A stretch of DNA of 64,000 bases from Membranipora membranacea (taxonomy: Eukaryota; Bryozoa; Gymnolaemata; Cheilostomatida; Membraniporidae), in the NCBI GenBank assembly GCA_914767715.1, contig OU612068.1, positions 5,890,001-5,954,000 of the forward strand, read 5' to 3'. The notes beneath the pieces are model-generated. The model was not told where the DNA came from. It made no database searches and saw only the letters and a program-made list of their open reading frames with translations. Below are positions 25,296 to 36,565 of this stretch, piece by piece; within the stretch, counting starts at the first letter, position 1; each line of letters starts with the position of its first letter. Both the position numbers and the translations under genes were made by a program.

Positions 25296-26313
25296 ATGGA
25301 GCCTGCCTATGAAAACTATTCAGAGGGAAAGACTGAAGATCATACCTACGCTACAGTCGCTACATTATCTATCGACTCTGGTAGCAAAAAGCAGAAAACT
25401 GGAATCACTCGTCACAACTCTGCTTTGCAAAAATATAGTATTGTCATCGGCGTCATATTTTTCATTGCTACTGCAGTTTTTATTGGTCTGCTGGCACATA
25501 CAATGCATACAGCTAAGACAATAAGATCTACTACACAGACTACCATCTTTCCACTCAATAACACAAGTTCACATCTCCAAGAACTTTTGATCCGTCAATC
25601 AGAACAGCTGAGCCAGGTACAACTTTTAATGTCTAATCAGTCAGCAGAAATATCCCAGGTGAACCTACTGACTGCAAATCAAGCGATCGATATTTTCCAA
25701 ATTCAGAACCACACTTTCAACCAATCGGCACAGCTGAGCCAGGTGCAAAATCTGATCTCCAATCAGTCGGCAGAAATATCTCAGGTGAAGCTACTAACTG
25801 CAAATCAAGCGATCGATATTTTCCAAATTCAGAACCACACTTTCAACCAATCGGCACAGCTGAGCCAGGCGCAACATCTGATCTCTAATCAGTCGGCAGA
25901 AATATCTCAGGTGAAGCTACTAACCGCAAATCAAGCAATTGATATTTTCCAAATTCAGAACCACACTTTCAACCAATCAGCACAGCTGAGCCAGGCGCAA
26001 CATCTGATCTCTAATCAGTCGGCAGAAATATCTCAGGTGAAGCTACTAACCGCAAATCAAGCAATCGATATTTTCCAAATTCAGAACAACACTTTCAACC
26101 AATCAGCACAGCTGAGCCAGGTGCAACATCTGATCTCTAATCAGTCGGCAGAAGTATCTAAGGTGGAGCTACTGACTGCCAATCAAGCGATCGATATTTT
26201 CCAAGTTCAAAACCAAACTTACAACCAATCAGCACAGATTCTTCAGATACAGCAGCGAGCTTCCAATCAATCAGATGGTATACGAGATGTGCAAAATCAA
26301 ATTGCAAATCCAG
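25296..26313 (+). CDS. Type II membrane protein with repetitive coiled-coil-like stalk (first exon)
   Basis: The first exon opens with a ~46-residue cytoplasmic segment, then a transmembrane helix (about residues 47-69, YSIVIGVIFFIATAVFIGLL) with no signal peptide, and an extracellular stalk. The cytoplasmic part carries YENY, which fits the pYxN consensus for GRB2-type SH2 domains, and TYATVATL, which resembles but does not strictly match an inhibitory ITIM/ITSM motif. The stalk holds five 42-residue repeats with many N-glycosylation sequons (NQS, NHT, NNT). The exon probably ends at 26313 before GTGAGC; read-through would stop at 26438 after a poor-quality tail. The layout recalls neck-repeat lectin receptors such as CD209, but no lectin head is present in this exon. 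Scattered CBM-like exons downstream on the same strand could once have supplied a head. Family not recognised by sequence. Confidence 0.7.
25632..26257 (+). repeat. Five 126-bp coding tandem repeats
   Basis: Each unit encodes about 42 residues with the words SNQSAEISQVKLL, TANQAIDIFQIQN and FNQSAQLSQ. Units 2-4 are nearly identical at DNA level; the last is diverged (NQTYNQSAQILQIQ). All keep frame. Hydrophobic residues recur every three to four positions, as in an extended coiled coil. Confidence 0.88.
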
Positions 26314-26502
26314 GTGAGCCTCAATTTCAGTTGTTTCTGTGTTCATATATATATATTTTTTTATTAACTGATCAGTACCTGAAGGCGAAAAAGATCGTGT
26401 TTTACATGCATGCTATAGTATGGAGTATGAAACGTTAAAAAGTGATAAAAATACACACAAACCGGTCAGTGATGGTGAAAACAAAATACATTCGGATGAT
26501 AT

Positions 26503-26973
26503 CTAATAGTATTTAAAGAAAAAACTTCCTCCCAGCAATGCAGTTCTGTGGGTGGGATGTGCAAGTTTTCGATGATTCCTGCCAGTAGTGGGATTTGGTA
26601 TGAAGTCATGTAGTGGGTGAGATTGCTGGTACTTCACCTTTTCAATGTATCTCAAGCAGTGTAGGTCTAAGTGTACGCTGAGCTCTGTTAGGTTCAGACT
26701 GGACAGCGTCTCATCATAGTCTTTCGTGCCTGGATTTATAATACGCAGGCAGAGTTTTTGGTGGTTTTCGAGCTTCTCTTTAGATCGGTCTTGCTTAGAA
26801 ATGGGAACCAGCTGGGGGCTGAGTATGACAATATAGATAGTATGCGCTCTTTGTAAATTCACCCAACTCCTAACTCCTTGCCTAGGCAGAGCATCTAAAT
26901 TGAAAAAAAACAAAGGAGTCCCATTATATGGAAATATTTGGGCTTCAATGGAACACTGGTTTTGGTAACGCAT
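26503..26973 (-). mobile_element. Non-LTR retrotransposon (LINE) reverse transcriptase C-terminal fragment
   Basis: A 156-codon open frame resembles the end of LINE ORF2 proteins: after a short segment it reads KLENHQKLCLRIINPGTKDY, then a Leu-rich block (LSSLNLTELSVHLDL), then HPLHDFIP, the usual order after the polymerase domain in CR1/RTE-like elements. No reverse-transcriptase catalytic YxDD box, endonuclease or complete ends are present, so it is a dead fragment inserted downstream of the membrane-protein exon on the opposite strand. The assignment rests on pattern recognition of this C-terminal region. Confidence 0.6.
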
Positions 26974-27143
26974 AACTTTGAACTTTGATAGATACCTTTC
27001 TTTATGAAAGGCAGCACCTCTATTGCTGTTCTGCTATCTTGCGGGCAGAATGGTAGTTGACATCAGATGTATGACATGGACTGGTTGTTGAAGAAAATTT
27101 ATTTGCTTGTAAAGATGATGTGTTATTTTGTAACGAATTGTAG

Positions 27144-28856
27144 ACTTTTTGCTCAAACAACCTCATGCCCAATATTACTGGCAGTCTGGAAAGCAGTGAT
27201 GGTAAGTAGATAGATTATGTTCAAAGTTATTATCAATGATGTTCGCGGGTTAGCCTCAGCTGATGAGACTGAATATACTTGGATACAGCTATGGACAATT
27301 GTCTGCTCTTATATTTAGAACTTTCATGTTAATCGTTGACATCATGAAAATTTTGTATGTATATTTTCATTTTTATTCACCATCAACCAAAGATGACATT
27401 ACTCCCTGATGTGCAAAAATAACAAACCAACTAAAATCAAGGGAATAAAAATTCTTACTCTAGATCCAATCAAAAAAATGAAGGCAACCTACGGCCATTT
27501 TGTCAGCCTGCGGCCTGATTGGTAATGAGTATGAAGTATGTTGCAAGAGGCATCCACTTTTTCCAAAGCGCTCAGATACTGATCTCATTAAAGATTTGTC
27601 ACACCAAGTCACTTCTCATTTGCAGTTTTGATAAGCTCTGGTTGTGTAGAATGAATTGGTAATCTCCCCCCCCCCCCCCATATGCTACCATGTAATGTAG
27701 GTTGCTTTGCTTTACCTACGATACAGAATGGCCACAATTTGGAAATTCAATTAATGTTACGTGGTTGAAAACGCTGTGTGACAAAAGTGCCACAATTATG
27801 CCACGCAAAATTTACCCATCAGGCCGCACTGGCAAGATGGCCACATGTTGCCTACAACTGTTCTTACAAACTCTATTTCGAGTTCAAAACATTCAAATTT
27901 TGAAAAGCGTGTTCATTTTTCTTATGAAGGGTTCACATTCTCTAATGCTAAAGTATCCAACTCAAAGGTTTTCAGAGGAAGCTATTCAGCCAAAGTCAAC
28001 TGCTCACTTTAAGGAGATATCTATTCGACCGTTTATTTTGAGCCAAGGAAAAGAAAGCAAAGTTTAAATAAAGGAGAATATAACAAATGGCTTTTCCCCC
28101 TTAAAGTTAAGAAGGTACTAAAAAGGTATTATTTCTTCTTTATTATATTGGGAAAAAAAAAACCCTTTTCGTATATTATTCTCATCGCAAGTTTGAGTGA
28201 AAATCAGTTGAAACTGGGCCACAGGTTGTTAATGAACCTAATGCAGTATTCTAAATTAGACTGATAATCTAGATTGGTTCTTTCACAAGTACTTTAACAT
28301 GGCATGATAAGTTTCTATGTTGAAGGTTCTTAAAATGAAACGCAAAAATAAAGATTTTGTTTTCATATATTTCAGTGACGGTGTAAGAAGTCTCAAAGCT
28401 AGCCTGTGGGCCTATGCAGAAGATGTAAATGAACTGCCTATGTGGGGAAACTTCAGTTTGTACATGAGAGCATATGTATGTTTATCAATTTTTTAGTATG
28501 AATTTGAAACCATTATAATATTTTGCTTAGTCTAGTCACAGTGTGGCGGAGGAACAAACTTTTCATTATGATTACCAGCTAAAAACATAAAACACAACCC
28601 TGATACCATAAGTAGACATGATTTTGTTGCAAAAACTACAATTATTGTTTTGGCTCGCATATGATTCTTCACTCAAAATAGCAGCATAATATAAATCATA
28701 TTTGTTGGTTGGCATAGGAGGTTTGTCGAAGCGACTATTTCTGATAAAATAACCAAATTAGTCATCCATGGTAGCTGTGGATATGCTGGATATGCTTATT
28801 TTGATGAGATGGCTCTATATAGTAACCCTGCCACTATTTGTGTACATTTAAAATAA
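27144..28856 (+). pseudogene. Scattered CBM-like exons, homologous to the tail of gene A, frames broken
   Basis: Three pieces on the plus strand match the C-terminal domain exons of gene A. At 27144-27201, CSNNLMPNITGSLESSDG matches CTENLVTNGGFETLTG. At 28376-28475, GVRSLKASLW matches GVTSLTASLW, and the exon is exactly 100 nt with the same phases as in gene A. From about 28718, KLVIHGSCGYAGYAYFDEMA matches the final exon, with PAT shared near the end and a stop ending at 28856. The phases do not link up, and the exon corresponding to the middle of the domain is missing or only doubtfully present near 27701. This is either a decayed C-terminal domain of the upstream membrane-protein gene or the remnant of a separate gene. 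The rest of 26974-28375 holds nothing else recognisable. Confidence 0.5.
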
Positions 28857-29359
28857 ACCTATCGTCATCACTCTTTCTGAGAAGTTTTTTGTCAATAAGC
28901 ATTGGAACAAAATATCATTGGCTTCGATCCAGCCTAAATATCATCAATTTATGTACTATGATCAAATCTAAGAACTCAACTATAGACTGATATTACCAAA
29001 CCAACTGATAAAACCATCTGATGTGTGTTCATATGTTTATATGATGCATAATGCTTGAAACAGTGTCTTAATAATTAATAAATCCTTAAATCTGTTTTGA
29101 TTCCATATTTTTCCTTGTAGCATATTTCTTATATTTATCAGTTTGTTGTTTAAAAGAATGAAAAATTTTGAATAAAATCAATTTCCTTCAATCTGGCAAT
29201 TGTTCTCCTCTACTGATGGCGATAAGACGAGATAAGCACTGCAAGATGCCTACAGAACTTATATTTTCTCGTATAAAGCTCACCACAACAGTATTGCGAT
29301 GAATAGGAGAAAATTGTCTGACATCATCACTCATCAATGACCTAAAGCAGATATGGTTT
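28857..29359. other. Convergent spacer before gene B 3' end
   Basis: About 500 AT-rich bases between the CBM-like remnant and the stop codon of gene B. Nothing coding was recognised. Confidence 0.5.
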
Positions 29360-32300
29360 CTAGAGGTAGTCGTCCACTGAAAATAACAACCACAGAATCA
29401 TGATCCCTCTTAAAAAGTGTTGTGAGATATTAACTTTGACACCAGATCCTGGAAGTTCTGTGACTTTCATCCCTGTTACCAAATCTGTAAAGAGAGAAAC
29501 AAAATTACCATCCATTCATTTTTAAAATGAGAGTCATGCAAGTGGTGCACAAGTTTTGAATAACTTAGTGTTACCACTGCCATTGGCATAGATATTTCTA
29601 TGGCTACTGTGGTCAAAAACTACGGCTGCTGCTTTATGCTGCTTTGATGTACAAACCCCTTTTTTTAGTTTACTCTCTTCCTTAAGATTTTATTTGATGG
29701 AGTGCAAATACCAGCTGACTCTACTCATTGAGTGGTGAAGTAGACCTTTACTTTGCATATACGCTCAATTTAGAGTTGTGAGCAACTAACTTGAATTTAA
29801 AAGTCTTTGTAAACAATTTACACCTGTAAACTGACCAAGCTTCACTCAATATCAACTTTGTCTCAGTTGGGAAATGTAAAGAGGTCATTGAGACTTTTTG
29901 TAGATGTCATCGCGACGGTGCAGGGCACTTCTTTCTCAGAGTTGACCTGCAGGCGCCGCGGCAAACAACAAAATACTCTGACTACAACCCTTTTGTCAAC
30001 ATACCTGAGCAGCCTGAGTAGCACCTGAGATTATCAGAAGTAGGTATTGATGCTGTAGAAGTGAATGAAGTACATGAACTGGAGGCCGCAGATCCTGCTG
30101 TTACCTGTTGATACAGAACATAGGACTGAGAGCTATGAAGGGTCACAGGGTTGGCATGTCATAGCGAGGCAATATTCACCATATTGGTCAACAACAATTG
30201 ATTAAAAAAAGTGAGAATAACTAGCAGTTGGCCGCTTTTTGTTACCTGAATTGGAACCTGAGTCTCATGTTAGTCTGCACTCAGAGTCCAAAATTATCAG
30301 AGCTTACACAAGGTGTCAAGTCTATAAAATAATGAAACATGATAGAAGCATATATGATAGTATCACTTACTGATATTGACAAGCCTAACTAATTAATTCT
30401 ATCCGAGTATCGATTGCCAAGAAATTGATAATCATGCCTCAACACTTACAGATATCGTGTGGCGAAGATTGTTCAATGCCGTGTCCACCTCAGGTACACC
30501 TTTGTTTAGAAGTAGTACATTGTAGTCAGCACCTGATAGATACTGATCACCTATATGTAGGAGCACCTCATAATCATCTGCAGGTACTTTCATATGTAGG
30601 GTAAATGTTACCGATATTGTACCAGATTCAGGCAGCCATGGTTCTGCATTACTAAACTCCGCTATGTGACCACTGGTGTAGTTTGCCACACTATAAATAT
30701 AAAACAGTACAAAAATGTCTTTTAGGAATTATTCACTTATCATTAGGGTTGACTTGCGTGAAGGTAACCATTTGCAGCCATGGCATTTGTTCCAAACTCC
30801 CAGATGTAGCAAGAAGAGTTGTGGTGAGTTGTCTTCTTTGTTGTCATGAAAAGACAACTACGATTCCGCAGTTCTCAAATTTCCCTGCATCCCTTCAATA
30901 TTATTATATCTGCTCACAATATAGCCTGTTTCACAGAGATTCTGAGGTCGGGTATGTTTCAAACAATGTCCTGTGATACAAATATCTAATCACTCATATG
31001 GCTTTCCTACTGTGGGCAGTTCATGAATAAAAATTCTCTATCTCAGGTATGTCATTTTTCCATTGTCTTTATGTGACAATACCTGCTTCGAAGCACGACC
31101 TTCACATCTCTCTCGTCAGCCGGGGCTGCGTATCCATCATTAGTGAACTCGATAAGGAAACAGGCCTCAGAGTTTGCTGTAACGCTGTCTGGGAATACAG
31201 CCTTAGTCAATATTAGTCTGTATCCTAGGTTGCTGTGTAAAATATATCAAGGAAATGTGAAATTTCAGCATCTGTGATTAATTTAAAGTACATAATGGTT
31301 CTTTTCATATTATGCCGATATTAAGCTAAATTCGTCAAGCTTTTAATTACAGATTTATTTACTGTCAAAGTTGTAGCTGATGAGCTGGGAATTTGATGCA
31401 TTTAAACATTTTTCATAAGATATGTGAGATATTTCTCGTGTCGTGACTCCTTATATCTTTTGTGACTCCTTATATCTCGGTATTCAGGCAAAAATGGTTC
31501 TGACAGAGCACTTACTTTATAATTTCGTCATAACAGCCCTCTGTTTTCCAGCCATCATATACCTCAGTTTGATACAGAACGTTAAGAAAAGTCCAGTGGA
31601 ACATGGCCAACTCTGATTTAGCTGTGGTGCACTCGCTCCTGTAAATCGTCACAGTAGGATGTATAGTACCAGATAAATGGAAACCCAGAAGCGGAAACAC
31701 AAATATAAAGGTGAATGAGATAAAAAAGATATACAGTCAACGTAACCAAACTCATAAAAAAACTTTAGAGTGACAGAAATCTATCATAAATTCTCCTATC
31801 CATCTACTAACCACCCAAATATATAGGGTCCTCCTTCCTTCAAAATCTCCTGTCTAACATCAATTTTGATGTGTTGTCAACTGACAGACACGTAACCAGT
31901 TTGCTTGAATTGTGGGATATGTAAAATCACAGTCATTTGATTTATTGCTTTGAACCTGAGAATATTATCTTGTCACAAAATTAAAACATTTTAGAAATAG
32001 AGATCAGAGATCATTGAGAGTGGATCGTGTAAAATTGTCTTTGTCATCAACAAGCTACAAAGCTCCACTAATCAAAATAACAATAAATATACCTTGGAGT
32101 ATTAACTACACAAGTTTCACCACCCATAACCACATATTTAGTATCTTCCTCCATATAAGGATAGTCCACTCCAGTGTCTGTGTATGTGCCGTAATCCGTT
32201 GCGCTGGCCAGGAAACAGTCATTGTGATGACCTGCAACCCAAATAAAACTCAGTATATGACTTTATGATGAATACCGGCTTATAGCAAAAACTCAATCAA

Positions 32301-34498
32301 CAAAGCCTGCAGGAAGGAGGGAAGACAATGGCTAGCTTTTCTCAACTGATAGTGTCAGATCTCCCACTTATACATGTGATATATTTGAGTATACTGCCTT
32401 CAAGATAAATATACATATGGAAGCCAATGAACATCTCAGGGCCACAAACTCGCCTTGTTTAATCGGACTTCCTTTTCAATGGGAGAAATGGTCAATATCC
32501 AAATGTGTGTCTATCTTACCAATCCTTGAGGCATTATTGGTGTAATCTCGATAACTATGCAGAGTTAGAGCTGAGCTGCTTCCTGTCATCTGTTGTTTTA
32601 GTGCTGGTGTTCTCATCAATATATTCCTTTCCTCTGGCAGCGCATCGAGTAATGCTGACAAGACATTCTTTCTGTTCTGGATGTCAGTTTCTGTTAAAAC
32701 TCCTTCATTACCGAAGTTTGTTGAGTAATACCACTCTCCTACAAGGTTCACACAGCATGAGTATAACATTTTCCTCCCCTTTTTAGGCCAAAAAAACCAG
32801 ATATAAGCTTCTCATTTACGTCTTAACATTTTCGGCAGCAGTTAGTTTTTGTGAATCAGTGAGATGCTATGCCCATGCCAAATCTAAAGTTGGTAATGAC
32901 CATGAAAGAATCAACCTCTTGGTATAACATCACTCACCCCAAACACCGACAAATCCTGCCTGTAAAGCTAGTATCACATCTTTGTTAGCCTGAAGGTATG
33001 GCTTTAGCTGTGCTATGTGAGCTAAAACCTGAGATGGTGTGGCATCTTTTACTTCGGCTTCCTAAAGGCAAAGTATATAATTTCCGTCATTCGCAATACA
33101 GCTAAACAATGCTTAATTTATTTCCTGACACAAAATTTTCCGAGTAGGCCTACTCATTTATATCACTAAAGATACATTCAGAAAAACTGAACCCATTTTG
33201 AACATACCTCTAACTGTTGCTGATTTCTAGCGCCGAGTGTAAAATATCAACTTCAGATCACTGAATCTCCAACGCTTCATTGGACAAGGGCTAAAATTTG
33301 CCTAGAAGTAGGGCCGCAATCGCCATCCCTTCGAGCAAAGCAGCCATGGCACCATGGGTAATATTAGCCATAACTCAACAGAGTTCTTGTTCGTGTCGGG
33401 CCAGATCAGTATGATACTGTCTTGGCATAATACATGTTTATATGGTGGATTATATTTTTCTAAGTTTACCTGGTCATCTGTGTAGGCGAATCTGATTATG
33501 GTTTTAAAGCCTGAATTTCTAATGACATCGAAATCTTCTTGTATATCAGTAAGATATGCTGTCGATATATCTGAGTCCGTGAAATCATCAAGATACCACT
33601 GTCGCCATACAATATTAGCCAGCCTGGCGATACGATTGTAAGATAGTGTGCCGGCCTTAAATCAGGTTAAAAATAGTAACTGTATAGGTAATTTATTAAA
33701 ATAATACGTATTTAATTCATATTTGTTTTTTGCATTGTTTGACAGCTATGTAATTTGATGACTCGCACATTGCTATGTGGAGATAACTCACCGTTAGAGG
33801 AACATGAGCACTAGAACGAGTGATGAGTAATACAGTTGCTCCTCTTCCAGGGTTTATAACTCCAGCAGTAGATGTCTGATATGTAACTTCTGTGTACCTG
33901 AAACGAGACCATTGGATGGCTGGAAATCATATGCAAGCATGCTCAGGTTGGGACTCTCAATGTGTCAAACTTCAAAGTCAGCCTCCTAATCAACGAGATC
34001 AGACAATTACTCACCCCTCTGTGGAGCCAGATAATTCCGTGCAGCTTGTACATCCTAGGATAGAAAGAGAACAAAATGAGAACAGGAAGTTTGATAGAAA
34101 TCCACAGAAGCACTCATCAGGGTGCAGCGATGTTTGCAACAATTGATGTTTGAAAGTAGCTAGAGTTGTGTTTAGCTTGTTTGGGATGACTAAATGTCAT
34201 CAAGCACCGATATTCACTAGCTAATATGGGAGTCCATATAATGTAGGAAAGAGGAATAAATAGCCAAATGATTTGCCACCAATTTCAGGCATGTGCTTAA
34301 AGTTGCATTCAACCTCCTGCCCAACCAGCCGACCATCAACATTTGAAATCATATCACTTTCTTAAACTCTGATGGGATTTTTTCCCTTTTATTATGGCCC
34401 TTCCATTGCACTACAGAATGTGACAATCACTCACCATTGGTCTGTCTGTAATTCAGCAATAGGATGATCGCAACACTCAGTACTGTTTGAAGGCTCAT
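29360..34498 (-). CDS. Gene B: secreted DUF4874-DUF4832 protein with hydrophobic tail
   Basis: Twelve exons in transcript order: 34435-34498, 34015-34054, 33792-33897, 33470-33655, 32938-33061, 32520-32738, 32093-32231, 31516-31638, 31083-31232, 30450-30690, 30005-30104, 29360-29484; 538 aa, all phases closed. Exons 1-11 match gene A in length one for one. The signal peptide is MSLQTVLSVAIILLLNY. The barrel motifs kept in gene A are kept here too: IIRFAYTDDQ, GVWGEWYYS, MRTPALK and GHHNDCFLAS, so if the family is enzymatic this copy should be active. There is no CBM-like domain; after the Ser/Thr linker (TSFTSTASIPTSDN) the last exon encodes a 41-residue tail with a short hydrophobic run GIMILWLLFSV near the end, which could be a weak GPI-attachment signal or membrane segment. 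Reaction and substrate unknown. Confidence 0.88.
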
Positions 34499-36565
34499 TT
34501 TGAGCTCTTCAGCTCACGGTTGAAACGAGTTATAGTGATTTTTCAATTAAACACAACTTTATAAACTAAAGATCCTCCACAAAAACTCTATCTGACAGTC
34601 ACGGCTTATTAATCACATTATCAACTCTGTCTCTCCAAGACACCAACTGCAAGCTAAGTTTGTTGGATGTGCCATTGACCTATTATCACTGTATTTGGGG
34701 TTAAGAGAACAAGAAACTGGTGTATCAGGCAAGACATGATCACATCATTACAGTTAGCAGGCCGTCGGAGAGCAGTAAGAGTCTAGGGGGCTCAGACTAC
34801 AGATAACTGTAAATGCTGCTGCCCTCTGGCCTCAAGCAGCTTACATGGTGTATTAATTATCCTACAGTAGAAAACATCAATTTTAAGATATTTTTGACTG
34901 TTGTACTGTTCATATTGTGATGTTGTTTTCATCATATAAACTGCAGACAAAACATCTCATAGCTCCTGTCGATGGAAAGAAAAAATGCATCATTACAAAT
35001 TTGACATTTTCATTTATCTTTATTCGGTCAGCAGTAATGTCAAAAGTCAGAGGCAATGCTTTTGCTCCAACACTTTTCTAAAATTGCTAATTTTGCCAAG
35101 GATGGAATGGTTATAAAAATAAATTCAATATTAAGTTAGTATGTATATACAATAAGTATAATGTTGCAGACGATCACAGTTACACATTAAATCTAGAAGT
35201 TACTCTCCCATAAACAACACTCAATGCACAAAACGACAGTAGGAGAAAATCTTGATTGCCTTGGAATCTTACATCTAAGACTCTGAAGAGGAAGATATGG
35301 AATTGATGGAGAGATAGTGTAATTTATACCCTTTGTAGAGACACTTACTTAGGAAGAAAGATCAGAAAACCTTGGCCGCAACTAAAGTCCTAAATCTAAT
35401 CCTTATATAATCCTAAGGTTAGTCAGCTTCGCTGTAGCGACATGATGATTGATGTGACATATTAATCTGAATAGCAGCACCTGAACTTGTGTCCAGCATT
35501 TCAAAATCTGTAATGAAAGAAACAGGAGTTGGTAGCCTACACTCAGTTTTTTATAGTGCTTATTCCACTCCCATTGAGGGTACACCAATATCAACATTGC
35601 AGACCCTTCAGAGGACGATCAGTGCCGCTGTAGATTTGTGAACTGTGGTATTATATTAGCAGATATTGTTCTTGAGCCCCCAAAAGAACGCACTACCAAA
35701 TGTCTGATAAACTTAATATTGGTAGGTAGTGTAAATTAGGATGGCAGTGATGGTAAGTAAGTCCAAGAAGTGAAGAGCGGACTTACTTAAAAGCTCCATC
35801 AGCTCAATTTCTGTTTCTTTTTGCGGGAGGGTGAGATGGCGAATCAGTCTGTGTGCTTGCTCTTCACTGCCAATCAGAAAAAAATTGATACTCTCAACCC
35901 GTGCACGCCTCAGGCCAGCAGCTAATTAACCAACAGATCCTCCTCCTACTATTTAAGCCACCAAAGTGATGCCGCCAATGTCAGAGCGGAGGTATCTTGT
36001 TTTGCAGAATGACATTATAAAGATGGAACTGGTAGTAACACCATCTCTCATGATATATTTATAGCTGGTTGATTAAAAGTTGTCACTTTTGAAGTTATTT
36101 TTATTATAAACTGTAGAAAAATTATACAAAAATGCAAAACAGCAAATAGAAAGTTTAATAATTGACTGGGAACTCCAGCAAAAGTGAATACAACTGGATA
36201 ATAATGAATGTTCACTTTATAAACATAATATGTTTAATAACTAATATGGCTTATAATGTTGTAGTAAACCGCATTTAGACAGTGTCAGGGAGTTACCCTC
36301 CCATAAACACAGTATCGCAGCAATGAACTAAACCTCCTGCAATGGACTAAACGCAGCAATGAACTAAACTAAACAGCAATGAACTAAAGGTTTAGTTCAT
36401 TGATCGCAGCGTCAGTAAGAAACAAAAAATGTACCACTCATCTAATACTCCAAGGGGGTAAATATGCCTCTTATATATAGATAATAGTCCTTGTAGAGAC
36501 ATTTACATCGGAGGAAAGATAAGAAATCATTAGCTGGAGCTAAAATAGGCCCGTTCTAGGAGCAG
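34499..36565. other. Spacer between genes B and C with duplicated 3' flank
   Basis: Two diverged direct copies of the 3' end of a family member lie about 1.1 kb apart: one is the true last exon and 3' flank of gene C (about 36180-36680), the other (about 35000-35530) carries an extra terminal exon. Words such as TACTCTCCCATAAACA versus TACCCTCCCATAAACA mark the pairing. A short repeat of GCAATGAACTAAAC with an inverted copy lies at 36345-36400. The promoter of gene B should lie at the left end. Confidence 0.55.
35419..35507 (-). pseudogene. Orphan or alternative terminal exon of the family
   Basis: An acceptor with the same TTTCTTTCATTACAG-type context as the last exons of genes C and D is followed by an 89-nt frame starting DFEMLDTSSGAAIQINM and stopping at 35419-35421. 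Its start phase fits exon 11 of gene C, so it could be spliced as an alternative last exon giving a hydrophilic tail, or it may be what remains of a deleted fifth gene. Confidence 0.5.

Noticed and set aside
27701-27815. Possible middle CBM-like exon (WPQFGNSINVTW) on the plus strand
   Set aside because: It vaguely resembles the gene A segment YYGSQALSVN, but the phase does not fit the neighbouring pieces and no good donor follows, so it was not given its own entry.
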